Numbered from the stretch's first letter, positions 1-8,970 are shown. The stretch is 64,000 nt of DNA from an uncultured Lactobacillus sp. (GCF_910589175.1 NZ_CAJURR010000001.1:1-64000); one strand, 5' to 3'. Notes: generated from the sequence alone by a model not told the origin. Made by a program: numbers and translations.

Positions 1-1229
1 GCTACTTCCCAACTAATACTTTAGTTACTGGTTATGACATCATCTTCTTCTGGGTATCAAGAATGATCTTCCAAAGTTTACACTTTACTGGCAAGCGTCC
101 ATTTGATGATGTTGTTTTGCATGGTTTAATTCGTGACCCACAAGGACGTAAGATGAGTAAGTCTTTGGGTAACGGTGTTGACCCAATGGATGTTGTTGAT
201 GAATACGGTGCTGACGCTCTTCGTTGGTTCTTACTTAATGGTACTGCTCCTGGTCAAGATACTCGTTACGATCCAAAGAAGATGGGGGCTGCTTGGAACT
301 TCATCAACAAGATTTGGAACGCAAGTCGTTTCGTAATTATGAACTTGCCAGAAGATGCTCAGCCTGCTCATATGCCAGATACTTCCAAATTTGACTTGGC
401 AGATAGCTGGATTTTTGATCGTTTGAATCACACTGTTAGTGAAGTAACTAGATTATTTGATGAATATCAATTTGGTGAAGCTGGTCGTGAACTTTACAAC
501 TTTATCTGGAATGATTTCTGTGATTGGTACATTGAAATTTCTAAGGTTGCATTAAATGGTGATGATGAAGAATTAAAGGCTAGAAAACAAGAAAACTTAA
601 TCTGGATTCTTGATCAAATCTTACGTTTACTTCACCCAATTATGCCATTTGTAACTGAAAAGTTGTGGCTTTCAATGCCTCATGATGGTAAGAGTATTAT
701 GGTAGCTAAATATCCAGAAACCCATAAGGAATTTGAAAACAAAGAAGCTGACAGTCAAATGGCCTTCTTAATTGAAGTAATTAAGGCTGTTAGAAATATC
801 CGGATGGAAGTTAACGCACCTATGTCATCCCCAATTGATATCATGATTCAAATTGATGATGATAAGAATAAAGCTGTTTTAGATAATAACGCTGAATATG
901 TAGAAAACTTCCTTCATCCAAAAACTTTATCTGTTGCATCTGATATTGAAGCACCAAAACTTGCTAAAACTGCCGTAATTCCAGGAGCTCAAATCTTTGT
1001 TCCATTGACTGAATTAGTTAATGTAGATGAGGAACTCGCCAAGATGGAAAAGGAAGAAAAACGTCTTGAAGCTGAAGTTGAAAGAGCTGAAAAGAAACTT
1101 TCAAATCAAGGATTTGTAGCTCATGCTCCTGAAGCAGTTATAAATAAAGAGAAAGAAAAGAAGGCTGACTACGAAAGTCAACTTGCTGGTGTTCGTGAAA
1201 GAATGAAAGAATTAAAGGAAAGTAAATAG
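1..1229 (+). CDS. valS: valyl-tRNA synthetase, C-terminal part (5' end outside window)
   Basis: Charges tRNA-Val with valine in the cytoplasm. The reading frame is open from base 3, so the gene begins before the window; an internal ATG at 63 is not the start. The class I signature KMSKS is at 150-164, preceded by the HG(L)I..GRKMSKS context of valine enzymes. An all-helical anticodon-binding domain follows. The end (about 1030-1225) is Lys/Glu-rich and predicted coiled coil, the tRNA-binding arm characteristic of ValRS. folC begins 2 bases after the stop, the usual valS-folC pairing in Firmicutes. Confidence 0.97.
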   Translation, partial: YFPTNTLVTGYDIIFFWVSRMIFQSLHFTGKRPFDDVVLHGLIRDPQGRKMSKSLGNGVDPMDVVDEYGADALRWFLLNGTAPGQDTRYDPKKMGAAWNFINKIWNASRFVIMNLPEDAQPAHMPDTSKFDLADSWIFDRLNHTVSEVTRLFDEYQFGEAGRELYNFIWNDFCDWYIEISKVALNGDDEELKARKQENLIWILDQILRLLHPIMPFVTEKLWLSMPHDGKSIMVAKYPETHKEFENKEADSQMAFLIEVIKAVRNIRMEVNAPMSSPIDIMIQIDDDKNKAVLDNNAEYVENFLHPKTLSVASDIEAPKLAKTAVIPGAQIFVPLTELVNVDEELAKMEKEEKRLEAEVERAEKKLSNQGFVAHAPEAVINKEKEKKADYESQLAGVRERMKELKESK

Positions 1230-1231
1230 AA

Positions 1232-2497
1232 GTGAAATTTACTAATGTTGACCAGGTAATTAAGAGAATATATTCTTTACCTAAGCTTCATCCTAAAAAT
1301 GATTTGAGTTATATCCGAAGGATTTTAAAACAATTAAATAATCCTCAAGATAGCGTTAAGACAATTCATGTTACCGGAACAAATGGTAAAGGGTCGACAT
1401 CCTATTATTTGAGTAATCTATTGCAAAAGGCCGGTCAAAAGACTGGCCTTTTTGTGTCTCCTTATATATATGAATTTAATGAAAGAATTCAATTAAATGG
1501 TAAAAATATAAGCAATAATGATCTCATTAAAACCGCTAATAAAATTGAGATGGCAATAGAGATACTAAAAAAAGATGATCCTAGTTTTTCTTTAGTAACA
1601 TTTGAATATGAAGTGGCTTTAGCCTTTCAATTTTTTGCTCAAGAACAATGTGACTATGCAGTTATTGAAGTAGGAATTGGAGGGGAGCATGATAAGACAA
1701 ATGTAATTGTTCCTGAAGTAAGTATTATTACAACGATTGGATTAGATCATGAAAAAATAATAGGACCAACTTTAAAAGATATTGCTCAAGAAAAAAGTGG
1801 CATAATAAAATCGAATAAACCTGTTGTCTTAGGAAATGTTCCCCAAGATGTATTAGAGATTTTACTTAATAAGGCACAAAGTAAAAACTCAAAATCATTT
1901 TTATTAGGGAGAGATTTTCAAATAAAAACAATGCCAGATGTGATTGAATATCAAGATTCAAAGAATCTCTATAATTTTGCATTACGGCCTTTAGTAGAAG
2001 CTTATGATATTGGGGTAGCAGTTCAAGCAATTCAATTGTTGCAGCTTGATTTAGATAGAAAAAAGCTTGAGGAAGCAATTAATGAAACGCGCATTCCTGG
2101 TAGATATCATATAATCCAAACTCGTCCTGAAATTATTGTGGATGGGGCGCATAATTTACAAGCGATGGAGAATCTCTTAGACTTAGTTCGAAAGAAGAAA
2201 AAAGGACAAATTTACGTGTTACTTGGAATGATGAAAGATAAAGACTTAGGCCCAATTACAAGATTGTTTAAGAATGAAAAAGTCACTTTAACACGAATTG
2301 ATTATCCTAGGGCTGCTGGATTAGAAGATTTTCCAAAAGAGGCACAAGAAAAATTTAAATATGAAGAAAATTTTGAAGAAGCGTATACGAGCTTGAAGAA
2401 TAAATTGCAAGTAGATGATATGCTATTAGTGACAGGATCTTTTTATTTAGTAGGCGCAGTTTTAAATTGCTGCAAAAGAGGTAAAGATGAAAGTTGA
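1232..2497 (+). CDS. folC: folylpolyglutamate synthase / dihydrofolate synthase
   Basis: Adds glutamate to folates, and possibly to dihydropteroate, in the cytoplasm. The Mur-ligase-type P-loop VTGTNGKGS is at residues 47-55. Further family signals are IEVGIGGEHDKTNV, the GLDH segment and a C-terminal DGAHN motif. Length (421 aa) is normal. The start is GTG, 2 bases after valS, with AAAGGAAAG about 10 bases upstream inside valS, so translation is probably coupled. The last 11 bases overlap the next gene. Whether it also has dihydrofolate synthase activity cannot be told from sequence alone. Confidence 0.95.
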   Translation: MKFTNVDQVIKRIYSLPKLHPKNDLSYIRRILKQLNNPQDSVKTIHVTGTNGKGSTSYYLSNLLQKAGQKTGLFVSPYIYEFNERIQLNGKNISNNDLIKTANKIEMAIEILKKDDPSFSLVTFEYEVALAFQFFAQEQCDYAVIEVGIGGEHDKTNVIVPEVSIITTIGLDHEKIIGPTLKDIAQEKSGIIKSNKPVVLGNVPQDVLEILLNKAQSKNSKSFLLGRDFQIKTMPDVIEYQDSKNLYNFALRPLVEAYDIGVAVQAIQLLQLDLDRKKLEEAINETRIPGRYHIIQTRPEIIVDGAHNLQAMENLLDLVRKKKKGQIYVLLGMMKDKDLGPITRLFKNEKVTLTRIDYPRAAGLEDFPKEAQEKFKYEENFEEAYTSLKNKLQVDDMLLVTGSFYLVGAVLNCCKRGKDES

Positions 2498-3167
2498 AGA
2501 TATTGCTGATCCAATTGAAGGTATAATTTTTGATATGGATGGATTATTAGTTAATTCCGAAAAGTTGTATTGGGATGCTAATATCGTCGCTGCTAAGGAA
2601 GCAAACTTAGATATTCCTGATGATAGTTATCTGAAACTAGTTGGTTCTTCAGTTAAGGAAATGGAAGAGTTTTATCATAAACATTTCAAGACTGAGGCCG
2701 ATCGAGATAAATTTATTAAAAGAACTGATGATTTAGTCTGGAAATGGACCGATGAAGGTAAACTTAAACTTCAACCAGGAGTGCAAGAAGCATTAGCGGT
2801 ATTTAAAGAAAGAAATATCAAATTATCAATTGCATCGAGTAATTATGAAAATGTAATTGCCCATAATCTAGATGTTTTAAAAATAAAAGATTACTTTGAT
2901 TTTTATCTAAGTTATAAAGATGTTGAATCTGGAAATATTCAAGCTAAGCCAGCACCAGATATTTATCTATTGGCTGCTAAAAAGATGCAACTACCTAAAG
3001 AGAATTTACTAGTATTTGAAGATTCAAGCACAGGTGTTGCAGCAGCAAGTGCTGCGGGTTTAAAATGCGTAATGGTTCCAGATTTAAAGCAACCAACAAA
3101 TTTAGATAAAGATAAGGCGACATTAATTTGCAAAGATTTTTATGCTTTTCTTGAAAAAATTAAATAG
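2487..3167 (+). CDS. HAD-superfamily hydrolase (beta-phosphoglucomutase-like subfamily)
   Basis: A cytoplasmic phosphatase or phosphomutase of 226 aa. Motif I DMDG at residues 16-19 supplies the nucleophile Asp16 and acid/base Asp18. Motif II is SIASSN (about 111-116), motif III is KPAPD, and motif IV is FEDSSTGVAAA. An alpha-helical cap lies between motifs I and II, typical of the PGMB-like subfamily. Substrate is unknown; a sugar phosphate is the family default. The ATG overlaps folC by 11 bases with AGAGGT before it, indicating coupling. Confidence 0.85.
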   Translation: MKVEDIADPIEGIIFDMDGLLVNSEKLYWDANIVAAKEANLDIPDDSYLKLVGSSVKEMEEFYHKHFKTEADRDKFIKRTDDLVWKWTDEGKLKLQPGVQEALAVFKERNIKLSIASSNYENVIAHNLDVLKIKDYFDFYLSYKDVESGNIQAKPAPDIYLLAAKKMQLPKENLLVFEDSSTGVAAASAAGLKCVMVPDLKQPTNLDKDKATLICKDFYAFLEKIK

Positions 3168-3205
3168 TTTTTTCGTAATAAATATCAAAGGAGTAATTGA
3201 TATTT

Positions 3206-3817
3206 ATGAAAAAAGAAGAACTGTTGCAGACTGATGTTGATTTAATAAAGAAATTAGCTAAATCGTTAGAGAAAAAAGACATTATTACGTTTGATAGTTT
3301 ATTTAGAAAGCTAGATAATGTAGGAATCCGTAGCTTTAAGGAGTTATGGCAATTTGCTGCTAGCCCAAGTTGCAATGATGAGGTAGCAATTTTACTTCAA
3401 TTATTATTGGAGCGCGTAAAGAGCGTAAATAATAAGAAAATTGAGAGTTTTTACTCAAGCTCACAAGTAGGATGCTATATCGCAGATAAATTATGTGGCC
3501 GTCCGCAAGAAGAACTTTATGGGATTTATCTGGATTCAAAAAATAAGATAATTGCTGAAAAATTAATTTTTCAGGGAACGGTAAATAGAGCAGTTGCTCA
3601 TCCCCGAGATATTTTTCGTTGGGCTGTCATTTATAATAGTACTGCCTTTTTTGTGGCGCATAATCATCCTAGCGGGGATGAACAACCATCGCAGCATGAT
3701 TTGCGTTTTACCAAAAAGCTGGCAGAGGCAAGTAAATGTATGGGAATTGATTTCTTAGATCATTTTATTGTGACAGATAATACCTATTTGAGCTTTCGAG
3801 AGACTGAACTTCTTTAA
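3206..3817 (+). CDS. radC: RadC-family JAB/MPN domain protein
   Basis: 203 aa. The C-terminal half is the RadC JAMM metalloprotease-like domain: HNHPSGD with His152 and His154 and a downstream Asp165, then the LDHFIVTD strand. The N-terminal half is a short helical region in place of the full helix-hairpin-helix seen in longer members. The family is named for DNA repair, but a direct repair role is disputed. I chose ATG 3206; the upstream TTG 3197 lies only 3 bases from the AAAGGAG ribosome site. Its position next to mreB is conserved in Firmicutes. Confidence 0.85.
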   Translation: MKKEELLQTDVDLIKKLAKSLEKKDIITFDSLFRKLDNVGIRSFKELWQFAASPSCNDEVAILLQLLLERVKSVNNKKIESFYSSSQVGCYIADKLCGRPQEELYGIYLDSKNKIIAEKLIFQGTVNRAVAHPRDIFRWAVIYNSTAFFVAHNHPSGDEQPSQHDLRFTKKLAEASKCMGIDFLDHFIVTDNTYLSFRETELL

Positions 3818-3875
3818 GTCTTCCTTAAGTATTAGGCAAATTTCCTTAAAGCAAATTTTTACATTAGTGTTTCTA

Positions 3876-3884
3876 TGCTATAAT
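3876..3884 (+). promoter_or_regulatory. extended -10 promoter of mreB
   Basis: TGCTATAAT, an extended -10 (TGn plus TATAAT), lies about 70 bases before mreB in the 137-base gap after radC. A weak TTTACA at 3858 is 15 bases upstream. This separates the mre genes from the valS-radC unit. Confidence 0.6.
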
Positions 3885-3954
3885 ATCTAAGACTAAATAA
3901 AGATACGATTTAGGCTAAAATAATTAAAGAGATAAATTTAAGGAGAGATTTTGC

Positions 3955-4956
3955 GTGTTTGGATTAGGATCTAAAAATATTGGGATTGATTTGGGAACTG
4001 CCAACACACTCGTTTATATTGAAGGTAAAGGTATTGTTTTACGTGAACCTTCTGTTGTTGCTAAGAATACTCAAACGGGTGAAGTTATTGCAGTTGGTTC
4101 CGAAGCCAAAGAAATGATTGGTAGAACTCCTGGATCAATTGTAGCTATTCGACCAATGAAAGATGGAGTTATTGCAGATTACGATACAACTGCTGCTATG
4201 CTTAAGTATTTCATGGAAAAAACAGTTGGTAATTCAAAGCCAGCTGCAATGATTTGTGTACCATCAGGTGTAACTGAAGTTGAAAAGAGAGCTGTTATTG
4301 ATGCAGCTAGAGTTGCTGGGGCACGTGAAGCATACGTAATTGAAGAACCATTTGCTGCAGCAATTGGTGCGGGTCTTCCTGTTATGGATCCAACAGGTTC
4401 AATGGTTGTTGATATTGGTGGAGGAACCACTGATGTAGCAACTATCTCATTAGGTGGTATTGTTTCATCTCGTTCTACTAGAATGGCGGGCGATAAGTTT
4501 AATAGTTCAATTGCAACTTATATTCATCAAAATTACAACTTGTTAATTGGTGAAAGAACTGCTGAAACTATTAAGATTCAAATTGCTTCTGCCTCAGTTG
4601 AAAAGGCAAAAGAAATTGAATCAATGAATATTCGTGGACGTGATTTAGTCACAGGATTACCAAAGTCAATTGATATTAATGCAGAAGATGTTGCAAAAGC
4701 TATTCAAGAAGTAGTTCAAAATATAATTGTAGCAATTAAAGAAACTTTGGAAGAAACATCTCCAGAAATTGCTGCTGATGTTATTGACCATGGTATCGTA
4801 TTAACCGGTGGGGGAGCTCTTTTGAAGAACTTACCGGAAGTTATTTCAGATGCTACTAAAGTTCCAGTCTTTATTGCTCAAGATCCACTTGATTGTGTTG
4901 CAATTGGTACCGGTGAATCTCTCAAAAATATTGAAGTTATGCGTAAGAGACGTTAA
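3955..4956 (+). CDS. mreB: rod shape-determining actin-like protein MreB
   Basis: An actin-fold ATPase that forms membrane-associated filaments guiding the elongation wall-synthesis complex (MreC, MreD, RodA, PBP2). Phosphate-1 motif [11 protein letters not shown] is at residues 10-20. Phosphate-2 [10 protein letters not shown] and the adenosine motif [11 protein letters not shown] are present. Length (333 aa) is standard. The start is GTG at 3955 with AGGAG 10 bases upstream. It is followed by a terminator-like hairpin and then mreC and mreD. Confidence 0.97.
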   Translation: MFGLGSKNIGIDLGTANTLVYIEGKGIVLREPSVVAKNTQTGEVIAVGSEAKEMIGRTPGSIVAIRPMKDGVIADYDTTAAMLKYFMEKTVGNSKPAAMICVPSGVTEVEKRAVIDAARVAGAREAYVIEEPFAAAIGAGLPVMDPTGSMVVDIGGGTTDVATISLGGIVSSRSTRMAGDKFNSSIATYIHQNYNLLIGERTAETIKIQIASASVEKAKEIESMNIRGRDLVTGLPKSIDINAEDVAKAIQEVVQNIIVAIKETLEETSPEIAADVIDHGIVLTGGGALLKNLPEVISDATKVPVFIAQDPLDCVAIGTGESLKNIEVMRKRR

Positions 4957-4959
4957 TTT

Positions 4960-4988
4960 AGAGACCGGCGTAAAAGCCGGTCTTTTTC
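4960..4988 (+). terminator. hairpin terminator between mreB and mreC
   Basis: AGACCGGC and GCCGGTCT pair around a GTAAAA loop, followed by TTTTT. It lies 4 bases after mreB and 33 before mreC, so it probably lowers mreCD transcription relative to mreB. Confidence 0.8.
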
Positions 4989-5020
4989 TATTAACTTTTA
5001 AATTAGGAAGATAGTAGTAG

Positions 5021-5872
5021 ATGAAAAAATTTCTCAAAAACAAGAAGTTATTGACAATTTTTGTCTTAGTTATTTTAGTTTTAAGTATGTTATCTATTTC
5101 TGTTCGCTTACGTAATAGAAGACAATCACCTTTTTTAGTTCAAAAAATTGGTAATGATACGGTTTCCATAGTAACCCGAGTAGTTAATTGGCCAATTAAC
5201 TTAGTTTCTAATGGAGCGGCTAATGTAGAAGATCTGTTTAATACTCAAGCTGAAAACGATCATTTGAAAAAACAAGTCGATAATCTTGCCCAAACTAAGG
5301 CTCGAAATAGTTCACTTGAAGCTGAGAACACTCAGTTAAAGCAAGCCCTAAAATTAAAGAAAACATTGACGGACTATACAATTATTAATGGTTCGGTAAT
5401 TTCTCGTGCTGCAGATACTTGGTCAGATTTATTAATTATTGATCAAGGTTCAAGAGCGGGTGTTAAAAAGAATATGCCTGTTATGGCAGGTAAAGGTGTA
5501 ATTGGTCGGGTTGTTGAGGTAAACAGTACTACTTCGAAGGTTGAATTGATTACTACAACTGATAAATCAACAAATAAATTTGCTGTAGAAGCTGATGCAG
5601 CTAATGGCAAAAAAGTTCACGGAGTAATTTCTGTTGTTGGAAATAATCAAATAGCATTTACTCAAGTAGTTGATGGTCAAAAGTTGAAGAAAGGAACTCG
5701 AGTTTATACTAGTGGAATGGGTGGTCTATCTCCAAAAGGTCTCTTAATAGGAACGGTTAAGAAGACAACACGTGATACTTTTGGCTTATCAGATGTTGTA
5801 GAAATTCAACCAGCAGGTAACCTTAACGATCCATCAGTTGTATCTGTAATTAAAAGAAAGGTTGAAGAGTAA
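5021..5872 (+). CDS. mreC: rod shape-determining protein MreC
   Basis: Extracytoplasmic scaffold of the elongasome. A basic N-terminus is followed by one membrane helix (about residues 9-28). A coiled coil at about 75-110 (repeated EN, LKKQVDNL, LEAENTQLKQ) then leads into the paired beta-barrel domain, with the MAGKGVIGRV and GLSPKGLLIGTV motifs of the family. Length (283 aa) is typical. Its stop overlaps the mreD start by 1 base. Confidence 0.95.
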   Translation: MKKFLKNKKLLTIFVLVILVLSMLSISVRLRNRRQSPFLVQKIGNDTVSIVTRVVNWPINLVSNGAANVEDLFNTQAENDHLKKQVDNLAQTKARNSSLEAENTQLKQALKLKKTLTDYTIINGSVISRAADTWSDLLIIDQGSRAGVKKNMPVMAGKGVIGRVVEVNSTTSKVELITTTDKSTNKFAVEADAANGKKVHGVISVVGNNQIAFTQVVDGQKLKKGTRVYTSGMGGLSPKGLLIGTVKKTTRDTFGLSDVVEIQPAGNLNDPSVVSVIKRKVEE

Positions 5873-6405
5873 TGGCAGAATTACGTCGATGGTATGTTGC
5901 CATTGCTTTGTTCATGGCATTAATTCTGGATGGAGTATTAGCCTATAATTTACAGACTTTTATCTTTCATCGAGGTTTTTCTGGAAGTTGTTGGTTAACA
6001 ATTATTGGGATTACCTTGATTTCTCTATGTGACGATAAAAATGATGCTGATATTTGGCTCTGCTTAGGATTAGGCCTTATTGCGGACTTATACTATTTAG
6101 GAATTATTGGAATTTATACTGTAGCTTTTCCTTTAATTTGTTTTATTATTCAGCAAAGTTCTCGCTTTCTTCCAGAAGTATTCTGGTTTAGATTATTGAT
6201 CTGCTTAGTTAGTTATTTATGCGTAAGTGCATATGTATTTTTGATGTTTAATATGGTAGGCATAATCCAATTATCTTTTGCTAGTTTTTCACGCAGTATT
6301 TTACCTAATTTATTATGGTGCTTCATTCTGGTTTTATGTACTTATTGGTTCTGGGTAAAACTAGCCGAAGAGTATCCATTTTTGAAAAAAGAATATTATT
6401 TCTAA
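5872..6405 (+). CDS. mreD: rod shape-determining membrane protein MreD
   Basis: A 177-residue, strongly hydrophobic protein with about five predicted membrane helices and little soluble sequence, as in the MreD family. Sequence conservation in this family is low, so the call rests on topology, size and its position directly after mreC (ATGA-type overlap). It bridges MreC to the PBP/RodA machinery. A strong hairpin terminator follows. Confidence 0.92.
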   Translation: MAELRRWYVAIALFMALILDGVLAYNLQTFIFHRGFSGSCWLTIIGITLISLCDDKNDADIWLCLGLGLIADLYYLGIIGIYTVAFPLICFIIQQSSRFLPEVFWFRLLICLVSYLCVSAYVFLMFNMVGIIQLSFASFSRSILPNLLWCFILVLCTYWFWVKLAEEYPFLKKEYYF

Positions 6406-6407
6406 CA

Positions 6408-6439
6408 AAAAAAGAGTCGCTATTAAGCGGCTCTTTTTA
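6408..6439. terminator. bidirectional terminator between mreD and the DUF4044-type gene
   Basis: AGAGTCGC pairs with GCGGCTCT around a TATTAA loop. It is flanked by an A-run on the left and a T-run on the right, so it can end mreD (+) and the convergent mini-gene (-). Confidence 0.85.
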
Positions 6440-6453
6440 ATATGTAAAAGATT

Positions 6454-6582
6454 TTAAAATTGAAAGACACCAGTTCCAATTAAGGCAGTAGCTACTACTC
6501 CAAGAAGGGTGATAACTGCCATAAACCAGGCCATAATAATAGTTAACTTTTGAAATCCGGATTTTTTCTTACGTTTTCTCAT
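6454..6582 (-). CDS. 42-residue single-pass membrane mini-protein (DUF4044-like)
   Basis: The minus strand encodes a 42-residue protein: a very basic start (MRKRKKKSG), then one membrane helix of about 22 residues, ending VFQF. ATG 6582 is preceded by a perfect AGGAGG ribosome site at ideal spacing, and the gene ends 15 bases from the shared bidirectional terminator. Short proteins of this pattern are annotated as DUF4044 in lactobacilli; that name is from memory. Function is unknown; it could be a small membrane effector of the neighbouring wall machinery. Confidence 0.8.
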   Translation of the reverse strand: MRKRKKKSGFQKLTIIMAWFMAVITLLGVVATALIGTGVFQF

Positions 6583-6679
6583 ATGTCCCTCCTAAATTAA
6601 TAATTCTAGTGTACCATGTTTTAATTGTAATTTTATATTTAATTGAAATAGTTTAAAATAAAATTATTGGGAGGTTTTC

Positions 6680-7015
6680 ATGAATTTTTTGCTTATTTTT
6701 TTAATTCCTTTATGTGGAATTGTCGTTGCCGCCTTTTTAGTAAAGTTGTTTCCTAAAGCTCAATTTAGTGGCTATGACATTTTGCCTTTTTTCTTTATTG
6801 TTGCTTGTCAGTTATTAACTCAAGAAACAAAGCAACCATCTTTTTTACCGTATGGATTCTTGCTTTATTTTATTTTAGTTGTAATTGTTTCAATTTATAC
6901 CGCAATTAAAAACAAAAATATTTCAGTGGGTAAGACCTTTGGGATGTTATGGCACTATTTAGCTGCCTCATCTATTGTTTGGTACGTTGGTCTCTTAATT
7001 TTGCTTTTACTATAA
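6680..7015 (+). CDS. small membrane protein (DUF3397-like)
   Basis: 111 residues with about four hydrophobic helices and almost no soluble domain. Genes of this kind, annotated DUF3397, commonly sit just upstream of mraZ in Lactobacillales, which is the situation here. ATG 6680 has GGGAGG 7 bases upstream. It is transcribed apart from mraZ: a hairpin terminator follows. Function unknown; the location suggests a link to wall growth. Confidence 0.75.
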   Translation: MNFLLIFLIPLCGIVVAAFLVKLFPKAQFSGYDILPFFFIVACQLLTQETKQPSFLPYGFLLYFILVVIVSIYTAIKNKNISVGKTFGMLWHYLAASSIVWYVGLLILLLL

Positions 7016-7044
7016 ATTCTTTCCCCACTTTTTTAATAAACCTT

Positions 7045-7084
7045 AAACTGTCCTCAATCATGATGATGAGGGCAGTTTTTGTTA
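7045..7084 (+). terminator. terminator after the DUF3397-like gene
   Basis: CTGTCCTCA and TGAGGGCAG form a 9-bp stem with one wobble pair, followed by TTTTTG. It insulates the dcw cluster from upstream transcription. Confidence 0.85.
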
Positions 7085-7130
7085 GATAAAATTATAATTA
7101 TCATAAAATAACGTAATATCTAAATAAAAA

Positions 7131-7172
7131 GTGTAAAACTTGTGGTAGAAAGTGGGGAAGTGTGGTAAATTA
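7131..7172 (+). promoter_or_regulatory. MraZ-type operator repeats ahead of the dcw cluster
   Basis: Four GTGNN units start at 7131 (GTGTA), 7142 (GTGGT), 7152 (GTGGG) and 7162 (GTGGT), spaced 10-11 bases. MraZ is known in other bacteria to bind short G-rich direct repeats at helical-turn spacing upstream of its own gene. The array ends about 30 bases before mraZ, so autoregulation is likely. I could not fix the -35/-10 pair with confidence. Confidence 0.75.
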
Positions 7173-7195
7173 TTCATTGGAAAGGGGGCTAGACC

Positions 7196-7627
7196 ATGTT
7201 CATGGGCGAGTATCATCATAATCTCGACAGCAAGGGCCGGCTAATTATACCAGCCAAATTTAGAGGCGAGATTGGTGATAGGATGATATTTACTCGTGGA
7301 ATGGAAGGCTGTATTTTTGGCTATCCAATTGAAGAATGGCAAAAAATTGAGGCTAAGTTAGCCAAACTTCCACTGACTAAGAGAAGTGCACGTAAGTTTA
7401 CGCGGCTTTTCTACTCAGGTGCGATGGAGAGTGAGTTTGACAAGCAAGGACGTGTTAATCTGACCATGACACTGAAAGAGCATGCCGCACTCATTAAGGA
7501 ATGTGTAATTGTTGGTGTTTCCAATAGAATTGAGATTTGGTCAGCAGAACGCTGGAATGATTTCTCAGAGGAAGCCAACGAAAACTATGACGATATCGCA
7601 GAAGACTTGGATGACATCGAGTTATAA
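7196..7627 (+). CDS. mraZ: transcriptional regulator MraZ
   Basis: A 143-residue DNA-binding protein of the AbrB/SpoVT swapped-hairpin fold that represses the dcw operon. Two DxK-G-R repeats are visible: LDSKGRLIIPAKFR near the N-terminus and FDKQGRVNLT in the second half. ATG 7196 (MFMGEY...) follows AAAGGGGGCT; ATG 7202 is an alternative. It lies directly downstream of the G-rich repeat operator. rsmH starts 4 bases later. Confidence 0.96.
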   Translation: MFMGEYHHNLDSKGRLIIPAKFRGEIGDRMIFTRGMEGCIFGYPIEEWQKIEAKLAKLPLTKRSARKFTRLFYSGAMESEFDKQGRVNLTMTLKEHAALIKECVIVGVSNRIEIWSAERWNDFSEEANENYDDIAEDLDDIEL

Positions 7628-7631
7628 AATT

Positions 7632-8579
7632 ATGAAATTCAAGCATAAAAGTGTGCTTTTGCACGAAACAATAGACAATTTAAATCCAAAAGATGATGGT
7701 CTTTATGTAGACGCAACTTTTGGTGGTGGTGGTCACGCCCGATATCTACTCAGCAAGTTAAATAAGGGCACTGTGATTGGATTTGATCAAGATGAATATG
7801 CAATTTCTATGGCAAAAGAAAGTTTTGCCAAGGAGTTACAAGTAGGAGCAGAACCAAATTTAATGTTGGTTCATGATAACTTCTGTCATTTGAAAGAAAA
7901 TCTGGTAAAGCTGGGGATTTCAGATGGAATAGATGGTATTTATTACGATTTAGGAGTTTCGTCTCCACAGTTTGATCAACCTGAACGGGGTTTTTCTTAT
8001 CGTTTTGATGCTCGATTAGATATGAGGATGGACCAAAGCCAAGAGTTAGATGCTTATACAATAGTAAACACTTGGTCACAAAAAGAATTAAGTGACGTTT
8101 TGTATAAGTATGGAGATGAAAAGTTTTCTCGTCAGATTGCTAGAAAAATAGTTGATCGAAGAAAAGAGAAGCCGATTGTAACTACCTTTGATTTAGTAGA
8201 TGTGATTAAGGATGCCATTCCAGCATATGCACGACGAAGTGGGGGACATCCGGCAAAGAAGAGCTTTCAAGCTATTCGAGTTGCAGTTAACAATGAATTA
8301 GGTGTATTACAAGAATCTCTTGAAGAAGCAATTAAGCTATTGAAGCCGGGTGGTCGAATTAGTGTAATTACTTTTCAGTCTCATGAAGATAAAATCGTCA
8401 AAAAGATATTTAAAAAGTATTCTGAAGTCGAAATACCACGGGGAATGCCTATGGTGCCGGCTGACAGTAAACCAACATTGCGATTGATTAGTCGCAAACC
8501 TATCATGGCAAGTAGCGATGAATTAGAGGAAAATAATCGCTCACACAGTGCCAAGTTAAGGGTTGCAGAGAAATTATAA
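7632..8579 (+). CDS. rsmH: 16S rRNA (cytosine1402-N4)-methyltransferase
   Basis: An S-adenosylmethionine-dependent methyltransferase acting on C1402 of 16S rRNA. ATG 7632 gives 315 aa starting MKFKHKSVLLHE, the family consensus; the frame stays open upstream inside mraZ but this is not coding. The SAM motif DATFGGGGHA, the YDLGVSSPQ motif and the GHPAKKSFQAIRVAVN segment are all present. Second gene of the dcw operon. Confidence 0.97.
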   Translation: MKFKHKSVLLHETIDNLNPKDDGLYVDATFGGGGHARYLLSKLNKGTVIGFDQDEYAISMAKESFAKELQVGAEPNLMLVHDNFCHLKENLVKLGISDGIDGIYYDLGVSSPQFDQPERGFSYRFDARLDMRMDQSQELDAYTIVNTWSQKELSDVLYKYGDEKFSRQIARKIVDRRKEKPIVTTFDLVDVIKDAIPAYARRSGGHPAKKSFQAIRVAVNNELGVLQESLEEAIKLLKPGGRISVITFQSHEDKIVKKIFKKYSEVEIPRGMPMVPADSKPTLRLISRKPIMASSDELEENNRSHSAKLRVAEKL

Positions 8580-8607
8580 TTTTTAGTTAATATTTAAGGA
8601 GAAAAAG

Positions 8608-8970
8608 ATGGCTGATAGCTCAGCAAGAAATTTAAATTATCAACAAAGTCAACAGCAGACTGAGCAGCCAAAGAAAGCAATTGTTCTTAATCCTAAAAGC
8701 GTTCCTTGGACAGCATTTGAAAAAAGTTTAGTCGTTCTAGGTTCACTCATTACATTAGGTTTAATGATTTTATTGGTTTCAGCTAGCATTTCCGCTACTA
8801 GTGCTCAACATAAATTAGCAAATGTTGAGCAAACAATAATTTCTCAAAAAAGTCATAACACTGATCTTCGTCAGAAGATTGGTGAATTAACGTCAACTAC
8901 TAGAATTAATAAAATTGCCCGTGATCAAGGCTTGCACTTGGTTGAGAGTAACATTAGGAATGTCCGTTAA
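8608..8970 (+). CDS. ftsL: cell division protein FtsL
   Basis: A 120-residue bitopic division protein: cytoplasmic tail (1-43), one membrane helix (about 44-66) and an extracytoplasmic coiled coil ending in a conserved IARDQGL-type segment. It forms a complex with DivIB and DivIC and helps activate septal synthesis. Preceded by AAGGAG; overlaps the PBP gene by 1 base. Confidence 0.9.
   Translation: MADSSARNLNYQQSQQQTEQPKKAIVLNPKSVPWTAFEKSLVVLGSLITLGLMILLVSASISATSAQHKLANVEQTIISQKSHNTDLRQKIGELTSTTRINKIARDQGLHLVESNIRNVR

Noticed and set aside
3206..3817. RadC-family gene as a sign of a mobile element
   Set aside because: Such genes can be on islands, but the radC-mreB neighbourhood is a conserved chromosomal arrangement, with no repeats or integrase nearby.
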